Assembly (NCBI GenBank): GCA_019614645.1
Contig: JABWDB010000015.1
Coordinates: 6,643,501-6,707,500, forward strand
DNA from: Stratiolaelaps scimitus
Lineage: Eukaryota > Arthropoda > Arachnida > Mesostigmata > Laelapidae
Length of the DNA: 64,000 nucleotides
Direction of reading: 5' to 3'
The notes below the pieces were generated by a model, which was not told the origin of the DNA, did not search any database, and worked only from the letters and a program-made list of their open reading frames with translations. Made by a program: the position numbers and the translations under genes. The stretch's first letter is position 1, and every line of letters starts with the position of its first letter. Shown piece by piece: positions 24,672 through 37,000 of the stretch.

Positions 24672-25416
24672 TCTACAAGTGAGGTGCAGAAGGGGATCTC
24701 GCAGCGGTGGCGGGAGTCGAGCGTAAAGCCGGCGGTAGAGAACACCGCGTAGAAAACGCACCCCCGCACTCGGCGCCGGGCCGGCACACGTCGGCAAGCA
24801 TCGAGTAAGAAGCTCAGACGCCACTGGCGGCTGTCGAGGTAGGCACTATTGATTTCGAAAGGAGAGAGGAGGGACGAACAAGTATTGTGAAGGCAAGCAA
24901 GGTAGAGGAAACGAAACAAGGGGGGGGGGGCTGTGGAAGCAGAGCGGTGGCAACACAGGGAGTTGTTACAGTGGAGCGGGACCCCGGAAGGAACGAAGAA
25001 GTGTGGACGAAAAGGGAGCACCCCCGGGGGGGTAGGGGGGGCTTAGCGGTAGGAAAACGGGACCCCCGCAATATCCCATTATACAGTCGGCGAGTGGGAC
25101 GAGGGAAAGTCTCATTCTCTTTCATGAGACGCGAGAAAAAAACAGTCAACGATGCAGTGAACGCGAAAGGATTGATGGAGGATACTTTGTATCGAGGGGA
25201 ATCGCAAACAATTCTTCGGAGCATAGCTTCGATATATTACAAGCTCTTGCTGCTGCTGGTGACGGTGAATACATGGCAGGAATAGCAGAGTCATGTTTGG
25301 TTTAATGCTTAATTTATATCGGATATACAGATTATGCTAATGATTTCTATTATTGCTTTTGCCGTTTGGTGGAGGAATCAGTAGATCTGACACAAAGCAT
25401 GGGTAGTTATTGATCC

Positions 25417-25418
<2 letters not shown>

Positions 25419-25455
<37 letters not shown>
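25419..25455. repeat. (TA)n microsatellite
   Basis: A pure TA tract preceded by GATCCAGG; the CCAGGTA motif also flanks TA tracts at 10,646 and 28,313 and, inverted, at 14,585. Confidence 0.95.
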
Positions 25456-25457
<2 letters not shown>

Positions 25458-25459
25458 GA

Positions 25460-27155
25460 AGAAGAAAACCCTTGTGGAAAAGAAATAAAGACCAAGGAAG
25501 CGGAACGTAACTGAAAAACAACCGAAAGCCGTTCTCAGCGAGAACAGCCCGGCCGTTAAAAGTGAATGCAGTGTTCATCCACTTGTAGCGGTACTACGCC
25601 AGCTAGTGACTTCTAGTGGCAATGGCGAGGCCTGGGCAATCTGAGACTTCTGGGACGACGCATCACGCAACTTTGGATAGAAGTTTCTCTCCAAGTAGCG
25701 AGAGCGACTGCTCATTCACCTCGAATGCCTAGTCTTGCCGCCTTCGACCCACTTGCCCCGAAGAAGCACCCTTTCGACTTGAGGAACACCCCACTAACGA
25801 AGCGAGGACGCTGTGTGCCATAATAGGGAAGGGCGTGCAAAGCGATACACTTTACACGGCGGTGATAGGAATCCTTCGAAGGCAACGGAAATCGACCAGC
25901 CCGAACAGAGGTCTCGAGATTGAAAGTAGCGGTCGTACTTTCGAAATACCCGCCTAACACAGCATGAGACAGTCACTTGAGCTTTCCGAGCTTGGAGGGT
26001 TCGCGACGAAGATAAACGACGAGACTACCTGGAGAGGGTCGATCACACGAAAATGTCGAGGGGTCGTGGGAGGGGACCTTCGTTGCCGCAACCTGTATCG
26101 CGTCAGGTTTGTACGGGTGTCTTGCCATATAAATACAGTATTTGTATCACTGGCTAACGTGGTTCTATTCGCGAAGCGGACGAGGGAGCTCCGGTACTCT
26201 TGGACAATTAGGCTTGCCGTCCCTTGTGTTGTTCTAGCATGAACCGCCGCCGCTCACTGTCCTCCCGCCCGAATGTAGCAGGACCTCTGCACCCCCTATC
26301 GTGCTCTCTCTCTCTCGCCTCGCCTCTCACTTGTGCTCTGGGTTTAATATGATAAGTGGGCGTCGCTTTGTGACACGCTGCTTTTGAGAGTGGTGCTCCC
26401 ACTACGCGGCCGTGTTCCATCGAGCGGCAGCAGTGAGTGTGTCGGGCGAAAAGCATGAAGGACTTGAATGCAGAAACGCGCTCGACGACGACGACGAGCA
26501 ACGAGAACGCAGCATGGAGGAGACCAGTTTATGGCAGCGGGCGCTCACGGCGCGCGCCGGCGACACTACACGCACTCCGTCCTCTCTGCGAACTGGGGCA
26601 GGAGAGCAGGAGAATCGTAGTGCATGCAACGAGACAGACTACGAAGACAGGCGCTGAGGCCTTGGCTGCACGAAGTGTCGTGTATATGTCAAGAGTTCGC
26701 GTAAAGCAGAAAAGCGCTCGCGCGTCGACCGAGTCGGAGGCGGAATAACGGAGTGACGCGGTGACTTCATTGCAGAGGAGAATGCCACTATGGACGCAAC
26801 CTGCTGGATGCACGACTCTGTCTGTACAAGTCGTGCGGCGCGAGGCGCCCGCAGGCCTTCAAGGCAGCCTTCATGCCAGTACGGGACGGGGAAGAGGAGG
26901 AAATCTGCCTGCGGCAGCATCGTATGAAGGCCTTGGGGTCATTAGGGCACAAAGTTGGCAACAACGCAGGAACACCCCCCAATGGAAGGGATCGGGCGAG
27001 AAGTACGGCGGAGGAAGGATACGACGTGCGGGGATTCGGGTTGGCTTGCTGGCTGGCTGGCTGCCTTCCTGTGTACCTACCTACCAGCAGACTTTCCCAG
27101 AGTATGCGTCGCCACCCTACTCCCAACGAAGTGTGTCCCCTTCTCCCTGCAACAG
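25460..27155. other. Region before the first assigned caskin exon; no gene recognised
   Basis: CpG-rich from about 26,390 on, with overlapping frames on both strands and no recognisable domain. The last 70 bases before 27,156 are a strong pyrimidine tract (two acceptor-like sites, after 27,087 and after 27,155). Read in a neighbouring frame this tract yields a deceptive Ser/Pro peptide ending in a stop at 27,190. Confidence 0.45.
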
Positions 27156-27211
27156 CCCGCGAAACCTCGGCGCCAGTTCTCCGACTACATGATGATGACC
27201 CCGCAGTACAA
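27156..27211 (+). CDS. caskin: Caskin, small linker exon before SAM1 (inferred)
   Basis: A 56-base exon between an excellent acceptor (pyrimidine tract CCCCTTCTCCCTGCAACAG) and a consensus donor (CAA then GTGAGT at 27,212). It opens in phase 0 with PAKPRRQFSDYMMMTPQY and ends in phase 2. The base needed to finish the split codon is supplied by the exon at 38,707, which in turn joins SAM1 in phase 0. GC-rich third positions match the certain caskin exons. An alternative start at 27,088 (after CTACCAG) keeps the same frame and adds about 22 residues. No domain is expected here: in caskins the stretch between SH3 and SAM1 is disordered. The assignment rests on splice sites and phase, not on homology I can verify; the 11.5 kb intron that follows is large. 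Confidence 0.62.
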
Positions 27212-27814
27212 GTGAGTGCGGGGAGTTGCCGGCGTCTGCGCCAGTTGGATAGGTGGCGTTGCCAATGGTCCGTGGCAAAACGGGCAGGCTGATGGCAACA
27301 TCACTTTCGAGAGCGGTGCGTGTGTGGATCGCAGCCGTACGAGTTTCCCCTCGGGGCAAGACGAACAAAATGAACGTTTAGAGAGAGAAAGAGAGAGTGT
27401 ACAACGGCGGAACAGATGCTAAATGAAAAGTAAAGCATTGAATTGTATAATAGATAGAAAGATACCGGACGGTGCCGGGCGGAGACGAGGGCGTAAGGGA
27501 ATCCCACGTAACGAGTTAGTAGAGAGCAATAAATCAGCCCATGGGGTCAGATCCTCTCTATGGTACGTTACCAAATTATAGCTACGTACATGTATGAACC
27601 AATACTTTGTGCACTAAGTATAATTTTCAGATTTCCTCAATCATTTTCACCTTGTGCTATATTTATTCACACTATCTAGTCGCTTCACTATGCGGCCATT
27701 ATCCTACTTTCGCTTGGGAACAATGGACGCAAGAGTGTTTCTTAGGCGATCGATACATTTGTGTGAAGAGCTGTGCTGCAATGCTATACGACTCATTACG
27801 TATTGACTGAATAG

Positions 27815-27987
27815 GCGGACCCTGGTCGTCGTTGGAAGGCACCACGCAGTGAAGGCTTGAGAGGAGCAGTCAAAAGAGCGGTCAATCGCCTAGCGGACAG
27901 TGGAATACAATATATCGATACGTTGCTGTCGTTAAGAAGGAAATTTATTGACAGACGCCCAAGCATGGGAAGGCGTTTGCCACGACG
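27815..27987 (+). CDS. Candidate exon, unidentified basic peptide
   Basis: One frame is open from just after TGACTGAATAG (possible acceptor) to CACGACG followed by a GTGAGT donor at 27,988. The peptide is basic and looks helical (motifs VKRAVNRLADSGI and DTLLSLRRKFIDRRPSMG). It begins in phase 0 and ends in phase 2, so it cannot follow the exon ending at 27,211 without meeting a stop, and it is not a cassette exon of that caskin path. It could be an exon of another transcript, a retroelement remnant or chance. It lies 0.6 kb after the small caskin exon. Confidence 0.25.
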
Positions 27988-28274
27988 GTGAGTCTGATTC
28001 GGGAGGTTATAAGGCCGAGGCCGTTCCCGGATGAGAATGGCAAGAGTGAGTACAGCGGACTCGACAACCATGAGAGAGGAATAGAGAGAAATAGAGAGAA
28101 AACGAAGGTGGGCACTTATAATAGAATGAATAGAAGCGGATCAGTTCCCATCATCCACAGACCTGACGCGCGATTGAAAGTACATGGGGTAAAGATACAG
28201 TCTTGGGATAGATTAGCACTGGTCCATTGGGGAATGCCTATTGAACTCTTTCGACCCTCTAGAAAGGTTGAGAG

Positions 28275-28277
28275 CTA

Positions 28278-28313
<36 letters not shown>

Positions 28314-28319
28314 AGGTAG
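28275..28319. repeat. (TA)n tract with inverted flanks
   Basis: A TA tract bounded by CTACCT on the left (28,275-28,280) and its reverse complement AGGTAG on the right (28,314-28,319), so the whole unit is palindromic. Confidence 0.85.
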
Positions 28320-29632
28320 TGATTCAAGTAAACCCGTCGGATTTTCAAAAAAAAAGATGGTGCAAAAAATATGAGGGATATTCACAAATCTTGTTGAAAG
28401 AGTGTGGACTAATCTAAACGCGAATTTCGACCACTGGATTTTAAGAAAAAGTACTGTTATCACGGACAACGAACCCGAAGGGCGAACCTTTCCCTATAAT
28501 TAGGTACAGCCGATGCAATGATTGAGATTCAAATATTCTACGCGCCTATAGTACTGGCAAAGTGGTCGAGTGACATTGGCATCAGTCTGAATGCTAAGGT
28601 TTCGTCGATGGAAATTACAACGCAGCAGCCAGTTGCACAGATTGTATTTTACGTGTACCTGCACATGTTCCCGATGGGAAAACGCGGAAATTAACTCGTT
28701 TGCCCCTAGTTAATATTTGACATTTGGGCTCTGCTAGGCTAACTAACGATATCCATGGGAGGATGATTTAGACCCATGCCACGCTCCGCTGTGGGTCGCA
28801 TCGGTCTTGGACTTATCGATTAGTAGGCTTGCCCTGATAGCCTCTCGCCCAGCTCTCGGCGAGCCTTCCGGCCGAGAGAAGAGATAGGAGAATTGGTTCG
28901 CCGATGTGAGCTGTCCCGAATCGGTCGACTTTGTAGGCCGCCTGCCGGCTGTCCTCGAGCAGGTTCGAGCAGTGGTCCGAAACAGTAGACTAATCTCTCC
29001 CGTTGAGTATAACAACTGGAGACTAGATTAGCTCTACACTGTCAACAACAAGACGAGGGACAACAGCAAAGAACGTTCGTTGCTGTTTTTTTTTTTTCAA
29101 TTGCATTTAAAAATACACTCGTACAGTTAATAGAATTAATGTGTCAATTGATTGACGAACTGCATGCGAGTTCATGGTATCAAACGCTGAACGTTGCCAG
29201 GATATCCCTCGGTGTCCACGCATCATCAAGTGAGTTCGTTCGTTTGGTCAGTGGAACAATAATGACAAGACAACGCCAGCAAGTGTAAACGAGTCCTGTC
29301 AAAAGATCCCCCACTAATCCTGCTTGTTCCCTCCGTCTCATTTCTATGAAGCAAGGCCATACCCCACTGCCCACGGCAGCCCTCATCCAAGTCTCTGGTG
29401 TTGTTTTTGCCGCGCGGGGTCGTTGGGGACGAAGGGGGGACCAATTAGTTCCGGAAGTAGCATTGACTCCACCAGAAGTCAATTGAGCCATTTGGCTTGA
29501 ATGCGTAGATTGAGCAGTTTTACACGGGCAACATCCAAGGGCGAGCCGATTTCCGGTAGTATCATGGTAATACGAAGGTGCCCTGCTGTGCTACCCTTGT
29601 ATGCCCGTTGCAAAGCGTCCTCTCTGCATATT

Positions 29633-29695
29633 CTCTCTCCCTATCCCGATTTCCCCTGCTTTTCGTTCAGCAGATATATTATTAAGATGATATAT
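29633..29695 (+). repeat. Dispersed repeat, copy 1
   Basis: Aligns with 31,003-31,062: a pyrimidine-rich start, CCCGAT, then CGTTCAGCAGATAT, TATTA, GATGATATAT. Both copies are in the same orientation about 1.4 kb apart. It may be the conserved end of a mobile element; the family is unknown. Confidence 0.6.
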
Positions 29696-31002
29696 CTTTG
29701 AACTTTGTTTCCGCTTGCGTTTTCCTCCTTATAATTAAATAGTTATATACAATTAACGAACAACGTCAAGTTTGCCATCGACAACAGCTGTACGGGGCCA
29801 CACTTATCTTCGTTCAGTCTACCGACAGCCACCGTTGAAGGGTTTCAACCGTCCACGAGATATTTTTGCGCCCGACAAACAGTCATGGCATGACGGTAGG
29901 TTGAATCCGTCGCGTGGTCTCCTGATTATGTCAGATCCCAGAACCCGGCCCGGAACCGAACTCGGGCTCAGCAAAGCAAAATCTATCACTTACGGCATAC
30001 CACACGAACAGCGGTGGCGAGAAAGCGACCCGGTGGAGCGGACGTTTCTAGGCGCCATCACGCTGACACAACAATCGTATCAGATCGTAGCGCCCCGCAC
30101 CACGTGCACGTTCGCCCACAGACCGCTATTGAGTTGCGCAGCAGTGTGTGGACGTCACATGTCATTCATGCATAACGTGCCAGGGACACAAGGATGTCAG
30201 CTCTGCGTCGGAGTATAGAGGACATTCTCTTCAGATGCCTCGCAAATATTTGCCTCACCCTGGGGCTGGACGGGGTGGCATAAACAGAGACAGAGAGACA
30301 TAGATAGAAAGAGAGGGAGAGAGAGAGAGAGATTGAGTTGAAATCAGAGATCGAACAGAAAACACATTTCTATGTTGCGAAACTGTTTGTTATATTATAA
30401 TAATAGCGTCCACTGCTGCAGCACGGGATATCCCGTGTAGTTTAGTATATGCGGATGGTGATGGTCGGGTGTTACTAGTCATTGTGCGCGTGTTTAACGT
30501 TCCCAAGTCAGCTGGACCATTCGTCGTCCGTCGATAATTATTATATTACTCCAAATTGGGAAGCAGTATAGGAACCCTTCGTATAATATTGGCACTTATA
30601 ACACGAGTATATATATATATGTGCGTATGTAAATGACACTTTTTGTTTCTGTTTCTATTTCTTATTTATCTATTAGACAATATTTTATATATGTTGATAA
30701 TTATGTGCTAAACCTCATCATCATCATACTGCAGCTAATACATAAGAATATTGTCACGCTTGTTTTTCTTTATTATCTCCTGCGCTGTCCTCCCATAACG
30801 ACCATAAGAGCCTTAATCAATTACACACGACATGCTCCCTGCCGGTATATTATTCAAGACAAGCTTTGGCAAGAACGCCCATTGGCGTTCTTAGCAAATT
30901 TCCTCTTCGACCATCGATGCCAGCCAGTCGGCCCACTTCATTGGCCATTGACAGCCAATATCCTCCCACTATGGCACAGCCGCGCGTTCTCTCTACTTAC
31001 TC

Positions 31003-31062
31003 GCTCTCCCTCTCCCGATGGCTCCTGCCTCTCGTTCAGCAGATATTATTATGATGATATAT
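31003..31062 (+). repeat. Dispersed repeat, copy 2
   Basis: Second copy of the repeat at 29,633-29,695, sharing CGTTCAGCAGATAT and GATGATATAT near its 3' end with scattered differences before that. Confidence 0.6.
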
Positions 31063-34000
31063 AAACAGAGGGCAGCTTCGTTCCCCCAACTTTCCTCCGT
31101 GTCGCTCTCTCTGTCTCTCTCTCTCGAGATCCCGCCGACAAGTTGCGTGTCCTTTCTTCCGGGTCCGGTCGAAGGCGGCCACGTCCAGCGCGAGTGCTAG
31201 CGAGCGCCGCCGGGGCCAAGTCTTCGATCGTGCGAAATATACGTAACCCCCTCACACCCCTGCCACGTCCCTGGACGCACGTCCCCGAAGTGCTTGCCTC
31301 TCCGACGCCCCGGCGACAACGCCACGTCGCCCGAGCGAGCGAAGCAACTCTGCCCAATCTCCTGCCCCCTCTCCAGTCTAGGTTCTCTCTGTTCGCGAAC
31401 ATTTATTGCGCAATGCGGATGCAAGTTGTCTTGACTTCATCTTGCACATTGCTGCGGGGCAGGCTGCGGACGGGGAAGTGCCTACACATCGATGGCGGGA
31501 GACAGGATAGCTAATACCTACAAACGGGTCACTACGTATGTCCACACATTCAGGATGGGATAGGCGTAGCCGCCTGTTCGGCTAATATCGTTCGAGCGGA
31601 CGACATCGAGAAATTTGTTCAGCCACACACCGCGCAAGCAAGACGGAAATGGAGAGGGGAGAACGAGATGTGTAAATGGTATTTCTATACCGCGTAGAGA
31701 AATAGCCCGCCCACAAGATAAATAGCAGCAGCGCAGGTAGAAAAGAGTGCTGGTGTTAGCAACTGAAACCGACATAGCTTCAATTAATTCTCTTCTCCAC
31801 ACATTTCGACATGTAATTGGAGGCAGCATGAAACTGGCTATCGTTTCAGGCGCGAGGCCTTCTTCCCGACTTCAAAGTCCCTTTTGCCCCGCGGCTATCC
31901 GTGTACACCGTTCAGCTGATTACGTTCCTAAAGCGTACCGCAATAGGCACTTGGGATCACCTCGAATAGGTTCACCAAGGAAACTTCCTCGAGGAACTGT
32001 CTCGAGGACCTCAAATTTGATCGCAGAACTTTCCCTTTTTCCACCATTTCTACACACCTATACATTCCTGCTGCCTGTCCGCCTGCCCACTTTTGATCCG
32101 AATTTGGCACTCAGAGCCCCCTAGGCACTCCCCCCCCCCATCCCTCACATGTACCTAATTATTTTTTTGGATTTTCTCAGCAGCCGCTGTCTACCGTGTA
32201 CTACTGACCCGACCGCAGGATGTGCCTCCCCCTCCCGTTCACGGCCCTTCGCTGGGTTGTTGCCTTTCGAGTGCTTTCGGTGGCCTTGTCCTCCCCTTGT
32301 CCTGGTGTGCCCGCCTCATTCGCCCACTCCGGGGAGCAGTTCGTTCGGCACAGTGGCCCCCACGAAGGTTGTCCCTGAACCCCTCCCGGACCCCGCAGCC
32401 TCACATGCCCCGTCATCGTCTCGTGTCGAACCCATTGGACCCCGATCTCGTCTCCGCCTCTCGGCCGGCCCTGCCTCACGGTTCGTTCGGCTTGGGAGCC
32501 GGACCGAAGCGCACCAAGACCGGCTAGCTGTTTGTCTTACCGGCGAAGTGTCGACGCCAGCACCTCTGCCATTTCTCATTTGCCCGTGCTCGACAGGCCG
32601 GCGGGGCGAAATTCCCTTACCAGGGTACGGCATACGACCGAGTTTGGTTACAGCATACGTCCCGGTCGTCGGCCTATGTGTGCGGCTCACTTGCTCGTCT
32701 CCTGTTTGCTTCTTCTTCCGAGGACCAAAGCAACCAACTCGAGCGAGGCAGAGAGGAACGGTAGGCCCGTCCTGTGGCGAGAGATGAGCGGGTGGGCTGC
32801 GGTGAGCCCATGGACCTGATGTGGTTCGCTGGGGTCCCCTTCTATCGGCCGCCTACTTAGACCCCATAATTTTCGCCTCCGCAAGGTGTGACGGCAACGG
32901 TAGCAGCTAGAACGAGGTATAGAGCACGGCGCAGCAGACGCCCCACGCACGCAGTATCTCGACTTCGCTCGCGAGCTAAACACCCGCGAAATGCCAGCAC
33001 AGTCACAATTACTCGATTAAGCTGACCAACTCCGCTGAGCTGAGAGCCACGGGAACAAACTTGGACTTTCATTCGGTTGATTCCGCAGTATTGTGACGTT
33101 GTCAATGATGGCGATACATGGGCCTGTTGGACAGATTTTTATGTATAGTATAACAGTATTCCCAGAAGTGATCTAGTCGAGCATGAAGTCAATGCTAGTC
33201 AGTACAGCGAACGGGATATTGGCTTGATGTTACACACCTTCCCGGATAACGCCTGACACAGCGTTTTCCCCTCCGAAGAATGGCCCAGTGCCTAGAAAAC
33301 TAACACATGTTAGAAGCTCAACCTGACACGATTTCACACTTTGCCAGCTTCCGATACGCTGAAAGTTAAAACGTTGATCGCTCGGCTCAGTCTATATGGC
33401 TTAAGTAATAGTACAACATCAGGGAGTGTGCACGAGTGGAGCACTGTATCAAGGTTTTTCCTCTCTCATAAATAGATCGACAACGTGGACTGTCCTTACT
33501 GATGATGCAGCTTAGGGTGTTTAAGTGCAACGTATTAAGTTGATGGCAACTGTTAATGCTTATTATCGCCGACTGATAATTGGACAATTCCCGAGCTAAG
33601 CACTGACAGTGATAAGGAGGCAGAACATGAGATGATGAGAGATTTCATTAACTCGATGATGAAATCGACATGCGAAATTAGCAGGATACTACCCGAAGGA
33701 GAGGACAACAACAGCTTGAAGGTGCCGTCAATGCGCTCGATCTCAACGTCACAATTTAGTCTTCCTCCTTGTCCTTCTCTGCCATATCCTCGTTCCCCAG
33801 TTAGCACTAATGTTACCCTTATTTACTTTGTATTATACTATACCTCCCCTTTGCCCGTCATCTAGGTTAACAGTGACTACTGCCAGCTGCCTGCCCCGGT
33901 TTGTGCGTTACGAAAGTGGGACACAGTGTCCACGACGACACTGAGTTCGTATGCTCGTTGTTGGCACGAGAAGCTTCACGAGAGGGAGCGAACGACCAAG

Positions 34001-37000
34001 CGGGGATTGGTCGGTGGTTGGGGGGTGATCGAGTACGGTGAATATGGGACGATCCGCCTCATTTCGCGCCTCGCTGCCCCTGCTAGTGGTAATAAGCCGG
34101 GGACAGTCCCCGAGCAGGAGCGAGAAGAAGCAGCGAAACAGGTTGGTGGTATCGATATAGCCACAGTGGTCTTATGGGGCTCGAGTGGTTTGAGGTTGTG
34201 GGGGTAAGGGATGTCCAATGGTCGATTTGTTGCCTCCCGTTCAGCGACAGACGAACTCTCCGCGGGGTCCACCATTAGGGGAACCTTGGAAAGCACCTCA
34301 GAGATTTGTCTCCCGAAACATCGAAGGAGATGACTGAGAACCGCGAGAAGGTGAGGAGCAGTAGTCTTCTTCTGGGCGGTTATTATATAACCAAGCCAAT
34401 ATCATGAGCCTCTCCGTATCTTGTTATTCAATAGTTGGCAGGTGCATCAAGCAGAACACTACTCACACGGAACACTACCACGCGTAGCCTCCTATATATA
34501 TATATATATATCTATATATATATCTATATGTTAGACGCAAATACATATATATGAATCCACATCTCTTCTGGGTCGCATGGACCCTTAAGCTTCGAGCTTC
34601 GCTTCGAAAAAGTCAATTGTAGTTAGTCCTTAGCATACAACCCTTGACGATTTAAGTTCGCGGTGCCGTCTGCAAATGTGGAAAAGTTTCATAATACCAC
34701 GAATGTGTATATCGGTGACCACTGCGACATATTCGTAGTCAAGGCCACTCCAATGCCTCTATGTCTGGCGTTAGTCCAGGCGTCATTGAGGAGGGCAAAT
34801 GGAAGATTCCGACAACGTCCTCCTTATAAACGATCTTATTCTCGTTATCGGTAATGCTATTCTTCTCGAGACAGCTTGTCCTGTGTAACCGTTGATCGAT
34901 AGTGTTAGTGTCTGCTTTTGAGCTGCCTCGTTAACTCTCATGAGTAAGTTATTGAAGGTGCAGACTAGTGATGTCAGCTAGGCCAGACTTGCACCCCTTC
35001 GAGAAGGGGTACCACAGAGTAGCATTTTCTTTTTCGAAGAAACACAAAACACCAACCGCTCATCTAACTTGATATAGCCCGAACTCTGGTCTCAAGCCAT
35101 GGCAGAGAAACAACTCAAGAAATATTTCTTCACCCGAACGTTTGAGCATGTAACCCCAAGTTGCAGCCCACGATGAAGGCTGCTACCAATTTAGCCATAT
35201 CACATCGCGCAGTTGTATACCACTGACGTTCTGAACATCGCTAGACCGGGCGTAGACGTGGATTTTGAAAATTTGAAATTTCGAAATGGCTGCGCATCCT
35301 ATCTTGCCCATCATATTTCCCGGCCGCCTCTCCCTCATTCTTTATCTCTTCCCCGCGCGCGCCTCTGGGTGCCTCTATGCTTGAGAGAGAACGCGACCAG
35401 TCTCTCGTTTTTCTTTTATAGACAACAGTACTGCTACCTTCACGTGTTTGTAGGGAGGCAGGCTCAGAAACACAGACACCCGGCCGCCAGGGTTCCCTGC
35501 AACTGGCTGCGCGGCTGCAAGGCCGCATCGCTCTGCTCTGCTCCGCCAAACCTGGCCTCTACAACTACTACTGCTACTACTACCACTCCAAGGCCATAAT
35601 ACCGCCGAAAGTACATTGCTGTTCGACCGCTGCTTGTTCTGCCGGCCTTGCCGGAGCCGCCGGTGTCCCCCTCCCTCCGCCAGAAGAATGCTGGAGTGAA
35701 GACGCTCGTTGCAGGAAGAGATGTACAAAGTGGCCGCGCCAATGACGGCAGGACGGCGATGGCGGCTTCTAGTAGCGTTAGTTGCAGTTCAGTGTGGGGT
35801 GCTCGGGGAATCCAGACGGGGTCGGCGAGGCTGGGCTAAGATGGATTGAGGACATATCGGTGGGCAGTTTGCCAGCAGCGTCTCTTCGGTAGGGCAGGAA
35901 ACACCGCCAGCGCAGTACGTGTAAAGGAAGGCACGCTAAATTTTGCGACAGTGCTCCCACTGACGAGGCGATCTCATATAGGAATCCTTCTAGGACTGCT
36001 ACGGCTCGCTCGAAGCAAGTCTGCGCCTAGACCAAAGCTGGCAGGGGCTGAAATACGGCCTGGCAATAAAGCCATGACGAGTAAATGCCAGCGGAACGAC
36101 TTCGAAGGGAGAATACCTACAATTATATGTTTCCTATTTATAGGTCATGCTCCTCGTAATGAACAGCTCTCGTGCGCGGGGCACAGATAGCGGGCCAGTG
36201 CCCGCTATGCTATGAGGATATATTTGAATCTGGATTGCACGCTCCCACACTGATACTGCCTGACGAACTTTACAATAAATATCTGATTCCGACCTGCAGT
36301 CTCACAATTGCGAGTTGGCGAATTTCAGCATCATCGTATTATCCCTATAGTGTACGCCCTCGATACCGAGTACATGATATTCGTCCATCGTGTAAAGGGC
36401 CACCAATATGACGGTGGCAAATCGACAGCTGAGACTGGGTAAAGGCATGCCCGCTTAGTCTAGTGTGGTGCCCCGTTTGGCCAGGAGCCAGAAACAACTC
36501 AAATTGTCGAACCCCGCAACATATATACACACACACTCCACTCGCTCACAAGGCAAAAGGCCCTGTCCTACCTCGCTTACCGTCGAAGGCCGCGGCTGTA
36601 CCCCGCCAACGACCGAGCACATCCTCCCAAGAGCTCTCAGTCGAGGCCCTGCGCGGACGGCGCCTCCACGCACGTACCTGATCTCGGCTGGTCGACTGCA
36701 AGGCGAAACGGATGGCTTAACGCTACAAGAAGGATGCAGCAGAACCGCCGCAGAGAATGCGGTTCGAGGCGGTTCGAGGGCGCATAGGCGCCACTGAACT
36801 CCCTGTACATTGGTGGTCATCTAGGGTGCCTTGCCTGTCGGCCTGCTAGGTTGGTACATCTTGCACGAGCTAGACACGTTACTGCTTCGCCGATGTTACC
36901 TGCTGATCCGGCTGAAAGCAAGAGCGTCGGGGTAAGCAAGCAGTCGATGGGCGTCGTGTCGCCCAAGATGCGTTCCGTAAAGCGCCATTCCACGAAGCGT

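Noticed and set aside
32149..32787. 212-codon plus-strand frame with Pro/Ser-rich product
   Set aside because: Competing frames of similar length exist on both strands, composition alone explains it, and there is no recognisable motif.
33976..34296. Minus-strand frame with protein-like N-terminus (SKVPLMVDPAESSS)
   Set aside because: A plus-strand frame over the same bases is equally open and neither shows a family motif or good splice sites.
35464..35742. Minus-strand start codon followed by a signal-peptide-like Val run
   Set aside because: The hydrophobic run is the translation of a (TAC/TGC) trinucleotide repeat (about 35,564-35,585), and the frame ends soon after without a convincing donor.
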